Assembly: GCA_903824665.1 (NCBI GenBank) | Contig: CAIJXT010000005.1 | Span: forward strand, 28,050 to 92,049 | Source: an uncultured Bacteroidota bacterium | GTDB lineage: Bacteria > Bacteroidota > Bacteroidia > Chitinophagales > Chitinophagaceae | DNA length: 64,000 nt | Reading direction: 5' to 3' | Shown here: piece by piece, positions 25,131 to 33,440 of the stretch | Numbering within the stretch: the stretch's first letter is position 1 | How the letters are laid out: every line of letters begins with the position of its first letter | The notes under the pieces: generated by a model | Told to the model about the DNA's origin: nothing | Seen by the model: the letters and a program-made list of their open reading frames with translations, nothing else | Database searches by the model: none | Position numbers and translations under genes: made by a program

Positions 25131-27413
25131 TTATTTTTCAATTACTATGTCAGCGGCAATCGAGGGCAATTCTTCCGTTTTTTTCGACATACCTTTTTCA
25201 AGTACTTTGATTCTTCTGGTATTACCCACGATCCATAACAGATCCCCTGGCAGTAAAATTACCGAAGATTCGGGATTAAGTATGCGTTCCCCTTTTCTTT
25301 CTATCCCTACAATCAACCCCTTGGTGCGTTCTCTGATCTCTGATTCCTTAATACTCTTCCCCGCAAGTGCAGACCGCGGCAGCACCTCTATTCGCTGCAG
25401 TGTCAGCTCATCTTCGGGAAGGATATTTTTGGTTCTGACAGGGCTATGCAATTCCAGGTAATTTTTGAAAGCCCCAACCTGATCATCTGTGCCAATAACG
25501 TACAAGGTATCTTCCGGATACATACGTTCCTGCCTGTCGGGCGCCTGAATAGTGAATGCACCACGTCTGATCATGGCAACATTTACACCGTATTTTTCGC
25601 GAAGTTTTAGCTCCATGAGCGTCCGCCCAATACCCTTAAAGTCAGGAGAAAGCCGGAAACTGGTTATGTGCGCGTCCCATGGCGTCAGATGCTCCCCGCT
25701 TTCCCTTCTGTCCAGTAATTCTTTCTCATGAAGATTTGACATAAACCGACGTTCGAGCCAGGTATGCACACGCTGCAGGTTGCGGTAATTGAACAATAAA
25801 ATGATCAGCGAAATGGCCAGTAGTATAAGCGCCCATGTGTATGAAACGATATTATGCACCAAAAAACCCATGACCACAAATGCGATAACCAACCTTAACA
25901 CCTGCAAAACGATCAGCGGCCCCCGGAAATACCTTGTCTCCCAAAGTTTAGATGCTACTCCGGGCGATATTTTACGAATTGCCATAGCCCAAAGAAATGG
26001 CGCCGCCAACGCTATAGACACTATCGCTGTAACGAGACGAATGATTAGTGTATTTTCACGATTGCTAATAGCTGGCAACACAATATTGGATACAACCAAT
26101 ACTATACCTACAACAACTATAGTATGGATTATGGTTTGCATAAGGTATGCGGTAAGGTACTTATTCCAATCGCTTGTCGTCTTCACTTTCTGCCCCTCAT
26201 GGCTGTAGGTATCTATAGCCTTTATCCAGTTTTCCGGCAAGCGTTCGTTCAGCAGGTTAAAAAATGGTGTTGACAGCCTGATCATATAAGGCGTTGTAAA
26301 CGTGGTTATAGCCGATACTGCAACAGCTATTGGATATAGAAAGCCACTGGTGAGTTTAAGGCTAAGCCCCATAGCAGCGATGATAAACGAAAACTCACCA
26401 ATCTGAGACAGACTCATACCTGCCTGAACAGATGTTTTAAGCGGTTGCCGCGACAAGAGTGCGCCAGCCATTGAGGTGAGTGGTTGCCCAATGAGCACAA
26501 CACCAACAATGACCAGTATCTGCCGCCAGTACTGTGGAATCACCGCCGGATCTATAAGCATACCAACCGATACAAAGAAAACGGCTCCAAACATCTCTTT
26601 GATAGGCATTGTAAGCCTGTCAATTTTGGCACCTGCTGGCGTTTCGGCAAGTATTGACCCCATAATAAATGCGCCCAACGCCGGCGAAAATCCCGCACCT
26701 GATGCCAGAATAACCATGAGAAAGCACAAAGCCAGTGAAGTGATGAGGAGCATTTCATTGTTCATGAATTTACCTGCTTTTCTCAAAAGCGTAGGCAGGA
26801 AAAATATACCAGATACAAACCACAAAACAAGAAAAAACACCAGTTTACCCACCGGAAAAAGCAAAGCAGTCCCCGACAAATTGCTGCTGACAGCCAGAGT
26901 GGGCAACAAAACCAGCAGCAATATGGCTACAAGGTCCTGAACCACCAACACGCCAAAAACAAGCCCGGCAAATTTCTTTTCCTTTACCCCGAGCTCCTCA
27001 AACGCCCTGATAATGATGGTGGTGGAAGAAATAGATAACATAGCGCCGAGGAAAACACAATCGGCTGCAGCCCAGCCCAGTGCTTTGCCGATACCGAAAC
27101 CCAAAAGTAACATAACAGCAACCTCCGTTATGGCTGTTATAGAAGCAGCCCCCCCAACCCTGATCAGTTTCTTAAAGCTGAACTCAAGGCCCAGGCAAAA
27201 CAATAATACGATAACACCTATCTGCGCCCAAACCTCTACGCTTGCGGTATCCGCAACGCTGGGAAACAATGGAAAATGGGGACCAACCATAATGCCGGCT
27301 ATTATATAACCAAGCACTGTAGGCTGTTTGAGCAGCTTGAACACCAATGTCACTACTGCGGCAGCACCCATCACCAACCCGAGGTCCGATATAAGTGGCG
27401 GTAGATTTGTCAT
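25131..27413 (-). CDS. CPA2 family cation:proton antiporter with two RCK-C domains
   Basis: A 760-residue monovalent cation/proton antiporter of the KefB/YbaL type. The ATG at 27413 is preferred over an in-frame TTG two codons upstream. Residues about 5-390 form the 12-13 helix exchanger domain, with GPHFPLFP, SSTTIIIRAFEELG and GFSPALGAFIMG. A second membrane block (about 430-560) follows, and then two tandem TrkA_C/RCK_C domains, KGIGRTLMELKLREKYGVNV (about 594-670) and LAGKSIKESEIRERTKG (about 680-750), with no NAD-binding TrkA_N between. It likely exchanges K+ or Na+ for protons, gated through the C-terminal domains. The short lipoprotein gene follows after 8 bases. Confidence 0.9.
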   Translation of the reverse strand: MTNLPPLISDLGLVMGAAAVVTLVFKLLKQPTVLGYIIAGIMVGPHFPLFPSVADTASVEVWAQIGVIVLLFCLGLEFSFKKLIRVGGAASITAITEVAVMLLLGFGIGKALGWAAADCVFLGAMLSISSTTIIIRAFEELGVKEKKFAGLVFGVLVVQDLVAILLLVLLPTLAVSSNLSGTALLFPVGKLVFFLVLWFVSGIFFLPTLLRKAGKFMNNEMLLITSLALCFLMVILASGAGFSPALGAFIMGSILAETPAGAKIDRLTMPIKEMFGAVFFVSVGMLIDPAVIPQYWRQILVIVGVVLIGQPLTSMAGALLSRQPLKTSVQAGMSLSQIGEFSFIIAAMGLSLKLTSGFLYPIAVAVSAITTFTTPYMIRLSTPFFNLLNERLPENWIKAIDTYSHEGQKVKTTSDWNKYLTAYLMQTIIHTIVVVGIVLVVSNIVLPAISNRENTLIIRLVTAIVSIALAAPFLWAMAIRKISPGVASKLWETRYFRGPLIVLQVLRLVIAFVVMGFLVHNIVSYTWALILLAISLIILLFNYRNLQRVHTWLERRFMSNLHEKELLDRRESGEHLTPWDAHITSFRLSPDFKGIGRTLMELKLREKYGVNVAMIRRGAFTIQAPDRQERMYPEDTLYVIGTDDQVGAFKNYLELHSPVRTKNILPEDELTLQRIEVLPRSALAGKSIKESEIRERTKGLIVGIERKGERILNPESSVILLPGDLLWIVGNTRRIKVLEKGMSKKTEELPSIAADIVIEK

Positions 27414-27621
27414 TGGCAATGTAGTTGTAGGTCATATAGCGGCAACAAGCGTTATTGCAGCATAGGTTAAAGATAGCGAATCAGTCCTAAGATAAAACAA
27501 TCCTGCAATTGCCGGCATAAGCAGATTGCTTTCGATGAATTTTTGGCATAACGTTTGCACTTGATCATTGTTATATTACAGTAAAAAATGAGGACTGTGT
27601 TATATTTTTTATAAATTTCCA

Positions 27622-27629
27622 TATCTTTG
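27622..27629 (+). promoter_or_regulatory. Putative -7 element for the T9SS metalloprotease
   Basis: TATCTTTG matches TAnnTTTG exactly, 31 bases before the start codon of the metalloprotease gene. The -33 position has only a weak TGTG. Confidence 0.55.
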
Positions 27630-27660
27630 ATAATCTGCTAATGCTAAACCACTTATAACA

Positions 27661-29979
27661 ATGTTGAAAAAAATTCTGCTGAAAGGTATTGCTGCTGCAT
27701 TGCTGCTGCAGGCCACTCCAGTGATTGCAAAAGAGAGTACCGCTGTTGAAGCATTTATTTACCGTGTAAAAGAAACCAATACTTTTCGTACAGTAAGTGA
27801 CATCTGGGTTGCCGATAACAACTTCGACAAAACAGAATTGCTCAAAAATGTAGAAAAAGCGCAGCCTTTATCTATTGATTACATGCGCCTTGCAATGTTT
27901 ATGAAAGAAAAAAGCACTGCAATAAATCTGGTGCTGCCCGGTGAAGATGGAACAACTTTTACCGTTGAACTGGCGCGATACGATATGCTTGCCAACGACT
28001 TCAAGGTACAGGAAATGGGAGAAAACAATGTTGAAAAACCAGCTGCTTACACACCTGGTTTGTATTACCGTGGTGTAGTGAAGGGAATTGAAGGTTCAGT
28101 AGCTTCATTTTCTTTCTTCAACAACGAGGTTTATGGGTTCTTTTCTATCCCCGGAATTGGAAACTACGTTGTTACACCGAATACTATGGTTGGGAAATCT
28201 TATGATTACAACCCGCATTACCTCCTCTACAACGATGGCGACCTGAAAATAAAAGACAGGGCTCCATTGTGCCATACAGACGAGCTGCCGTTTCGCGAGG
28301 TATCAAGACCCGCCAACAAAACCACTACCACGCTCAACAACAAATCATACAATAGCTGCAAAGAAATCCGTTTCTTTTTCAACGCTGATTATTCGATGTA
28401 TGTAAAGAAAGGATCTAGCACAACGAACAGCACCAATTACATCACATCATTGTTCAACAATATCAGTACGTTGTATAAAAACGAAGGTATAATGATCATT
28501 CTTGGTTATGTGCAGGTAAACACTGCCACTGATGCCTACCAGTCATTGGCGCTGAGTTCGGGCAGGTGGCTGAGAAAATTTGGTGGTGTGACACAAAATG
28601 TAATGCATGGCTGTGACCTGGCAATGCTGCTTACTACCAAGGGTGGCAGCATGGGTGGTGTTGCCTGGCTGGGCGTATTGTGTGATTCATGGCATCCATG
28701 GGACTCATCAGGTCCATATGCATTCTGTAATATTGACAATAACGCTACCCTAACCACTACGGCATTTCCTACTTACAGCTGGGATGTATCTGCAACTACA
28801 CACGAAATGGGCCACAATCTGGGCTCCCCACACACACATGCCTGTTGCTGGAATCCACCAGCCCGCAACACTGCTATCGATGGCTGTGCAACCATAGAGG
28901 GCAGTTGCCCGGACCCGGGAAATCCAACCAGTGCTGTAAAAGGAACGATTATGAGCTATTGCCACTTGTTGTCAGTTGGTGTTAGTTTCAGCAATGGTTT
29001 CGGGCCGCAACCAGGTGATACGATGAGGTATACTGTCAGGACCTCTGGTGGCGGCTGTGGCAATCTCTACAACCCCAATGCCCCCCTTGCTTTGGCGAAC
29101 AGAACATTATCAGCAAACAAGGAATGTACAGACCTCACAACGGGTATTACCTACTATTTCAAGGATAATAACACTGCAAGCCATACAGATGATACATTGG
29201 TAATGATGCTCCGCAAAAACGGCAACAACATCGGCGACCTCAATAACACCGCCTTCTCTGTAAAGACCACGACACTTACCGGATATGCAGGTGGAACTGG
29301 TGTAACGACTACCTTCCCTTCAGGCACGGCTGGTGTAGCCGGTGCTGGCAATAATTTTGCTATGCGCAGGTACTGGAGTGTTACTCCGGTTGGCTCTACA
29401 GCTATGACTACTCCTGTGGAAGTATTCTTCCCCTTTATGCCTGCTGACACAACTGATGTTAACGGCAGCGTACCGGGGGCATCTACACCTATGGCAAACT
29501 ACAAAGTATTCAAAGTGCATGGCACAATAGATCCGAACCCAGCTAACAACTTCCCTACAGCTACAGCATCGAACATCTCTGTATATCCTTTCGGTACGTC
29601 ACTCAGCACCACAAATTGGGTACTGACTCCTACTGGTGGCGGTGGAATCTATGCCACGTTCAAGGTGACCAACCTTGCCGGTGGCGGCGGCATGTTCTAC
29701 CCCAATGGTGTTACCACTATAGGTGATGTAGTTGAAAACTCTGGTATCGAGATTTTCCCTAACCCTACTAATACTGACTGGTTTATATCACTGAAAGAGA
29801 ACAATGGCGCAACCGTAAGCCTCCAGCTATACAGCGCAGACGGGCGTGTAACTAAAACACAAACACTCACCGCCGGCACTACAAATACAATAGAAGCAGC
29901 CAACCTGCCTGCAGGCATGTATTTTTACCGCATCATCAGCGGTGGCAACGTATACACAGGAAACCTGATGAAGAACTAA
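27661..29979 (+). CDS. T9SS-secreted M12B-like zinc metalloprotease
   Basis: A 772-residue secreted protease with a signal peptide (about residues 1-23) and an N-terminal propeptide-like region. The metzincin domain has the zinc motif HEMGHNLGSPH (His381, Glu382, His385, His391), followed by THACCWNP and the Met-turn region GTIMSYCHLL (about residue 430). This is the reprolysin-like (M12B) architecture common in Bacteroidota. Beta-rich domains occupy about 460-690, and a type A T9SS sorting domain ends the protein (about 695-772, with IEIFPNPTN and LPAGMYFYRII). The propeptide and Cys-rich flanks suggest activation after export; substrate unknown. It ends at a good terminator. Confidence 0.9.
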   Translation: MLKKILLKGIAAALLLQATPVIAKESTAVEAFIYRVKETNTFRTVSDIWVADNNFDKTELLKNVEKAQPLSIDYMRLAMFMKEKSTAINLVLPGEDGTTFTVELARYDMLANDFKVQEMGENNVEKPAAYTPGLYYRGVVKGIEGSVASFSFFNNEVYGFFSIPGIGNYVVTPNTMVGKSYDYNPHYLLYNDGDLKIKDRAPLCHTDELPFREVSRPANKTTTTLNNKSYNSCKEIRFFFNADYSMYVKKGSSTTNSTNYITSLFNNISTLYKNEGIMIILGYVQVNTATDAYQSLALSSGRWLRKFGGVTQNVMHGCDLAMLLTTKGGSMGGVAWLGVLCDSWHPWDSSGPYAFCNIDNNATLTTTAFPTYSWDVSATTHEMGHNLGSPHTHACCWNPPARNTAIDGCATIEGSCPDPGNPTSAVKGTIMSYCHLLSVGVSFSNGFGPQPGDTMRYTVRTSGGGCGNLYNPNAPLALANRTLSANKECTDLTTGITYYFKDNNTASHTDDTLVMMLRKNGNNIGDLNNTAFSVKTTTLTGYAGGTGVTTTFPSGTAGVAGAGNNFAMRRYWSVTPVGSTAMTTPVEVFFPFMPADTTDVNGSVPGASTPMANYKVFKVHGTIDPNPANNFPTATASNISVYPFGTSLSTTNWVLTPTGGGGIYATFKVTNLAGGGGMFYPNGVTTIGDVVENSGIEIFPNPTNTDWFISLKENNGATVSLQLYSADGRVTKTQTLTAGTTNTIEAANLPAGMYFYRIISGGNVYTGNLMKN

Positions 29980-30000
29980 ATTCAGGTTTTACACAATAAA

Positions 30001-30035
30001 AAAATGGAGGTACCGGTTGGTAACTCCATTTTTTT
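30001..30035 (+). terminator. Intrinsic terminator of the metalloprotease gene
   Basis: Arms AAAATGGAG (30001-30009) and CTCCATTTT (30024-30032) with an inner TACC/GGTA stem, then more T residues. It lies 22 bases after the stop. Confidence 0.82.
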
Positions 30036-30119
30036 ATTGTTGTATGTCGAAAATCGTTTAAAAATTCGGCCCTGTTATTGCAGTTGCATACAGCTATCCT
30101 TGTTTGAAGCAAATACTGA

Positions 30120-31103
30120 TCAGTAATAGTTTTTCCCCAGCAGGTATTTTTTTACATAGTCAGCTACACCCTCTTCAAGGCTGGTAAAGGGTGTTTTATA
30201 TCCTGCCGCGCTTACTTTGGCCATATTTGCTTCCGTGAAATACTGGTACTTATCGCGGATGTCTAGCGGAGTGTCGATATAGACAATATGCTCGGGTTTA
30301 CTTACAGCCGCAAATACTGCACGCACCAGATCATTGAAAGTGCGTGCAATGCCTGTGCCTGAATTATAAAGGCCAGAGGCTGGCTGATGATCCATCAACC
30401 ATGTACAAAGCTGTACAACGTCTTTAACGTAAATAAAATCGCGAATCTGTTCACCATCCCTATAATCCGCATTGTGCGACCGGAACAGCTTAACCAAACC
30501 TGTTTCACTGATGCTGCGAAAGGCATGAAAAATCACTGAAGCCATACGTCCTTTATGGTACTCATTTGGTCCATAAACATTAAAGAACTTCAGTCCTGCC
30601 CAAAAGGGAGGCTGTAGTGTCTGTTGCAATGCCCATTTGTCGAACTCATTTTTTGAAACCCCGTATGGATTGAGTGGCTGGAGTTTTGAAACAATGTCAT
30701 GATCATCCATATACCCTAATTCACCATTGCCATAGGTGGCTGCCGACGACGCATATACAAGCGGAATGGCTCGCTCAGTGCACAGCTGCCATATTTTTAT
30801 AGAATAGTCGAGGTTCCACTTTCTGTGCACCTCGTAATCCATTTCCGTTGTGTCGGTACGAGCCCCCAGATGGAATACACACTTTATTGCCGGATTTGTT
30901 TCAGCACACCACATAAAAAAATCCTCGCGCTGTACTTTCGCGAGGAACTTTTTGTGTTCCAGATTTTCTTGCTTTGCAACAACGGTAAAGTCATCAACAA
31001 GTACCAGATTCCCAAAACCTTTGCTGTTGAGGTAGCCTACAAGGTAGCTACCGATAAATCCGGCAGCACCGGTTACCACAATTACGTCATTTTGCGAGAT
31101 CAT
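30120..31103 (-). CDS. hldD: ADP-glyceromanno-heptose 6-epimerase
   Basis: A 327-residue extended short-chain dehydrogenase that converts ADP-D-glycero-D-manno-heptose to the L form, a precursor of the lipopolysaccharide inner core. The NAD(P)-binding GAAGFIGS motif (residues 12-19) and the catalytic serine region ASSAATYG (about 118-125) with Y147-x3-K151 (PYGVSKNEF) are intact. The HldD-type FNVYGPNEYHKGRMASVIFH (about 174-193) and DKYQYFTEANM near residue 290 separate it from ordinary UDP-sugar epimerases. The His-rich membrane protein gene lies 8 bases upstream on the same strand and likely shares its promoter. Confidence 0.9.
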   Translation of the reverse strand: MISQNDVIVVTGAAGFIGSYLVGYLNSKGFGNLVLVDDFTVVAKQENLEHKKFLAKVQREDFFMWCAETNPAIKCVFHLGARTDTTEMDYEVHRKWNLDYSIKIWQLCTERAIPLVYASSAATYGNGELGYMDDHDIVSKLQPLNPYGVSKNEFDKWALQQTLQPPFWAGLKFFNVYGPNEYHKGRMASVIFHAFRSISETGLVKLFRSHNADYRDGEQIRDFIYVKDVVQLCTWLMDHQPASGLYNSGTGIARTFNDLVRAVFAAVSKPEHIVYIDTPLDIRDKYQYFTEANMAKVSAAGYKTPFTSLEEGVADYVKKYLLGKNYY

Positions 31104-31111
31104 CCGGAATC

Positions 31112-31426
31112 TTAGTGGCCTGCTTCTTCTTTGTGTTGTTCAGCTTTAGGCGCTTCCTCTGCATGCGCCTCAGTGCCATGTGCCTCAGGTGCATGTGCCT
31201 CACCAGCTGGCGCGGCATGATCTGCTGCTGCCTTATGATCGGCGTGAGCAGGTGCACCATGTGCGTCATGACCACCATGACCAGCTGCTGCAGGAGCACT
31301 TTCGGCCTGTACAAAATTGAGTGCTGCTATGAACAGTCCCACAAGAATTACTACCAACCAGAAAGAGTTCTTGAAGGAAATAATTGTCTTGTTCTCGGTG
31401 CTATGTGCGTGATGTGTATCGCTCAT
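31112..31426 (-). CDS. Histidine/alanine-rich single-span membrane protein
   Basis: A 104-residue protein of unknown function. It has a short cytoplasmic N terminus (MSDTHHAHS), one membrane helix (about residues 21-40, FWLVVILVGLFIAALNF) and a 60-residue tail made almost only of Ala, His, Glu, Gly and Pro (AGHGGHDAHGAPAHADH, then EAHAPEAHGTEAHAEE). Fourteen of 104 residues are His, most in the tail. Such tails often bind Zn, Ni or Cu, but this is only inferred. It begins the hldD transcript, 8 bases before that gene, and has a near-consensus promoter. Low complexity makes homology weak evidence. Confidence 0.68.
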   Translation of the reverse strand: MSDTHHAHSTENKTIISFKNSFWLVVILVGLFIAALNFVQAESAPAAAGHGGHDAHGAPAHADHKAAADHAAPAGEAHAPEAHGTEAHAEEAPKAEQHKEEAGH

Positions 31427-31448
31427 TATCAGTGTTTTTTATAGAGAG

Positions 31449-31480
31449 CAAATGTAAACTTTTGAACTGTAATGTGCAAA
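31449..31480 (-). promoter_or_regulatory. Bacteroidota-type promoter for the His-rich/hldD pair
   Basis: On the minus strand TTTG (31477-31480) and TACATTTG (31449-31456) are separated by 20 bases, matching the TTTG-N17-23-TAnnTTTG consensus. The element ends 23 bases before the ATG of the His-rich gene. Confidence 0.78.
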
Positions 31481-31521
31481 CACAAAACCAGAACAATGCT
31501 GCTAACCATCAGGAATGTTTT

Positions 31522-31529
31522 TATTTTTG
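31522..31529 (+). promoter_or_regulatory. Putative -7 element of mtgA, nearly leaderless
   Basis: TATTTTTG fits TAnnTTTG and ends 7 bases before the mtgA ATG, so the transcript would have almost no leader. No clear -33 TTTG is present. Confidence 0.4.
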
Positions 31530-31536
31530 CCTCCGG

Positions 31537-32259
31537 ATGACGAAAAGCAAAAAAGGCCGCAAACATATAGGCCGTCTGTTTCTAAAGGTTGTATTGGTGT
31601 TGTTTGCCTCTTCCACAATATATCTGGTATTGTGCCGGTGGATAATGCCACCCCTGACGCTGACCCAAGTAGGTGCACTGCTGGGCGGCTATGGCCTGAA
31701 ACGGGACTATGTAGGCGCCGACGAGATATCTCCTTACGCCAAGCTTGCAGCAATTGCCAGCGAGGATCAGCTGTTTCCAGAACACCACGGTTTTGATTGG
31801 AAAGCAATAGACAAAAGCGTAAATGGCAATACAAAACGCAAAAAGAAAAGCAGGGTACGAGGCGGCGGTGCAAGCACAATAAGCCAGCAAGTCGCAAAAA
31901 ACGTATTTCTTTGGCAGGGCAGTGGCTGGGGAAGGTATGTACGTAAGATCCCTGAATTCTATTTTACCCAGCTTATAGAGTGGACATGGGGTAAAAAGCG
32001 GATAATGGAAGTGTACCTGAACGTTATTGAAATGGGACCCGGCGTTTTTGGTATTGAAGCCGCAGCTCAGCAGTACTTTCACAAATCTGCCAGAAACCTC
32101 TCCCAGAGTGAGGCTGCAATGATTATTGCATGCCTGCCCAATCCAAAAAAATTCACGGTAAAGCCGCTAAGCCGGCGTGTACAGTGGCGCTACCCACATA
32201 TCATGACCCAAATGAACCATCTCAGAGGAGATGACGACATTGAGGACCTGCTCCGTTAA
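31537..32259 (+). CDS. mtgA: Monofunctional biosynthetic peptidoglycan transglycosylase
   Basis: MtgA polymerises lipid II glycan strands as a GT51 enzyme without a transpeptidase domain. The start at ATG 31537 gives 240 residues with a short basic leader and a membrane anchor (about residues 12-34). GT51 motifs follow in order: AAIASEDQLFPEHHGFDW (catalytic Glu76), GASTISQQVAKNVFLW (about 111-126), KKRIMEVYLNVIEMGPGVFG (about 150-169) and SEAAMIIACLPNPKKF (about 195-210). An open frame extends 153 bases further upstream, but that stretch has no membrane-anchor character and runs into the divergent promoter region. It is divergent from the His-rich/hldD pair. Confidence 0.93.
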   Translation: MTKSKKGRKHIGRLFLKVVLVLFASSTIYLVLCRWIMPPLTLTQVGALLGGYGLKRDYVGADEISPYAKLAAIASEDQLFPEHHGFDWKAIDKSVNGNTKRKKKSRVRGGGASTISQQVAKNVFLWQGSGWGRYVRKIPEFYFTQLIEWTWGKKRIMEVYLNVIEMGPGVFGIEAAAQQYFHKSARNLSQSEAAMIIACLPNPKKFTVKPLSRRVQWRYPHIMTQMNHLRGDDDIEDLLR

Positions 32260-32461
32260 TTCTGGATACTCCAAACCAGAGGCACGACTACCACCACGCC
32301 AATAACAATCCAATAACAATCAAAGGCATTTGCCGGTAGTTTGGCAAGCCCAAAAAAGTGTTTCAGACATTTTTTGTCGCGCTGGTTGCCGAATATCCAA
32401 AAACGCAATAAATTGTATTTCAACATTTTACGCAGATTAATAATTAATATTGATTGTTTAC

Positions 32462-32492
32462 TTTGTTATTTTGATGTTAACTATTAAATTTG
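32462..32492 (+). promoter_or_regulatory. Near-consensus promoter for the 54-residue ORF
   Basis: TTTG (32462-32465) and TAAATTTG (32485-32492) are spaced by 19 bases, an exact match to the Bacteroidota housekeeping promoter. The element ends 19 bases before ATG 32512. Confidence 0.75.
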
Positions 32493-32511
32493 GTTAACAA
32501 AACAATAACCA

Positions 32512-32676
32512 ATGAGCCGCTCTATTAAAAATATCGACGTGAACGAACTGCCAGTTCACCTTTTCGTAAAATCACAAAAAGAGGCAAAAAAGCTTAACAA
32601 ACAAAGATATACAGAGTATACAGAAGTAAATTTGAAGGAAAAAAGCCGGAGATTCTGGCCGGTTTTCGTAAACTAA
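32512..32676 (+). CDS. Small basic protein, uncharacterised
   Basis: A 54-codon open frame: MSRSIKNIDVNELPVHLF to FWPVFVN. It is Lys/Arg-rich with a helical middle (KSQKEAKKLNKQRYTEY) and a hydrophobic C-terminal end. It sits alone in a 607-base gap between mtgA and the minus-strand gene at 32867. The promoter just upstream is one of the best in the window, and no competing ORF overlaps it. A protein is therefore plausible, but a short ORF in a transcribed small RNA cannot be ruled out. No family is recognised. Confidence 0.45.
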   Translation: MSRSIKNIDVNELPVHLFVKSQKEAKKLNKQRYTEYTEVNLKEKSRRFWPVFVN

Positions 32677-32866
32677 TTTAGTATTCTGGCACAACGCTTC
32701 AGGCATTAAAAACAATACCCTCAATATACCATTCCGGTAAAAAAAACTTGCGCAGCCTCTATACAACACCAACCCGGTCTCAATTCGACGGGACACAGCA
32801 GCGGTTCAACAGCTGTATATGAAAACAAACTTAGCATAACCCATCAATCCGACTTGTACACATAGC

Positions 32867-33274
32867 TTATCTGGTGTACAAGTGTGCCGTTTCCGCACTT
32901 GTAGTTCCCTCCCTGCCCATAATCACAAGGTGGCTTTCGTCCTGGTCAATTATGTGAAAACTGAATTGTTCAGGTAAAGTGGCGATCTGTGTCTGGTATA
33001 GGGTTAAAAGCATATTTGCACTATCGAAATGCCAATGCCCCTGCAAGACTATACCCGCTTCAATTAGTGTGAAAGTACTGTCGCAGCGCAGATTCATGTA
33101 GTCATTCTCCGTTCCGGGATCCGGCGGATGTATGGTACCATCTGCATCCTTGGTCATTTCGCAATACCACTTTTTATCGCAAAACAATTCTGTGCCGGGC
33201 AGCTGCATCTGTGCCATCGCACTGGCAGAAAAGAAAAGAATGATCCAAATGGCAGCGAAAAAAAACTTTGACAT
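32867..33274 (-). CDS. Lipocalin-like secreted protein
   Basis: A 135-residue protein; ATG 33274 is chosen because it begins a proper signal peptide (MSKFFFAAIWIILFFSASAM, cut near AMA-QM), while the upstream extension has no such form. The mature domain shows a KKWYCEMTKDADG opening and repeated beta strands around FTLIEAGIVLQGHWHFD and NMLLTLYQTQ, consistent with a small lipocalin-like barrel (DUF4488/lipocalin_5 type). Two early cysteines and one in RCDST may form a disulfide. The dnaK terminator lies 102 bases upstream of its start. Function unknown. Confidence 0.62.
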   Translation of the reverse strand: MSKFFFAAIWIILFFSASAMAQMQLPGTELFCDKKWYCEMTKDADGTIHPPDPGTENDYMNLRCDSTFTLIEAGIVLQGHWHFDSANMLLTLYQTQIATLPEQFSFHIIDQDESHLVIMGREGTTSAETAHLYTR

Positions 33275-33375
33275 CCAGGGGTAAAATGTATGTAAATATA
33301 AAGGCAAAAGTGTTTGCAAAGACAGGCATAGTTCGAAGATCGCAAGAGACAACAAAAAAACGATCTGCTTGGCAC

Positions 33376-33403
33376 AAAAAGAGGGGAGCAAACCGCTCCC
33401 CTC
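33376..33403 (-). terminator. Intrinsic terminator of dnaK
   Basis: On the minus strand arms GAGGGGAGC and GCTCCCCTC (33381-33389/33395-33403) with a 5-base loop, followed by a T run (33376-33380 complement). It lies about 40 bases after the dnaK stop. Confidence 0.88.
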
Positions 33404-33440
33404 TCTGTTTCCATTATTTTCTGCCTGGGCAGAAAAAGTT

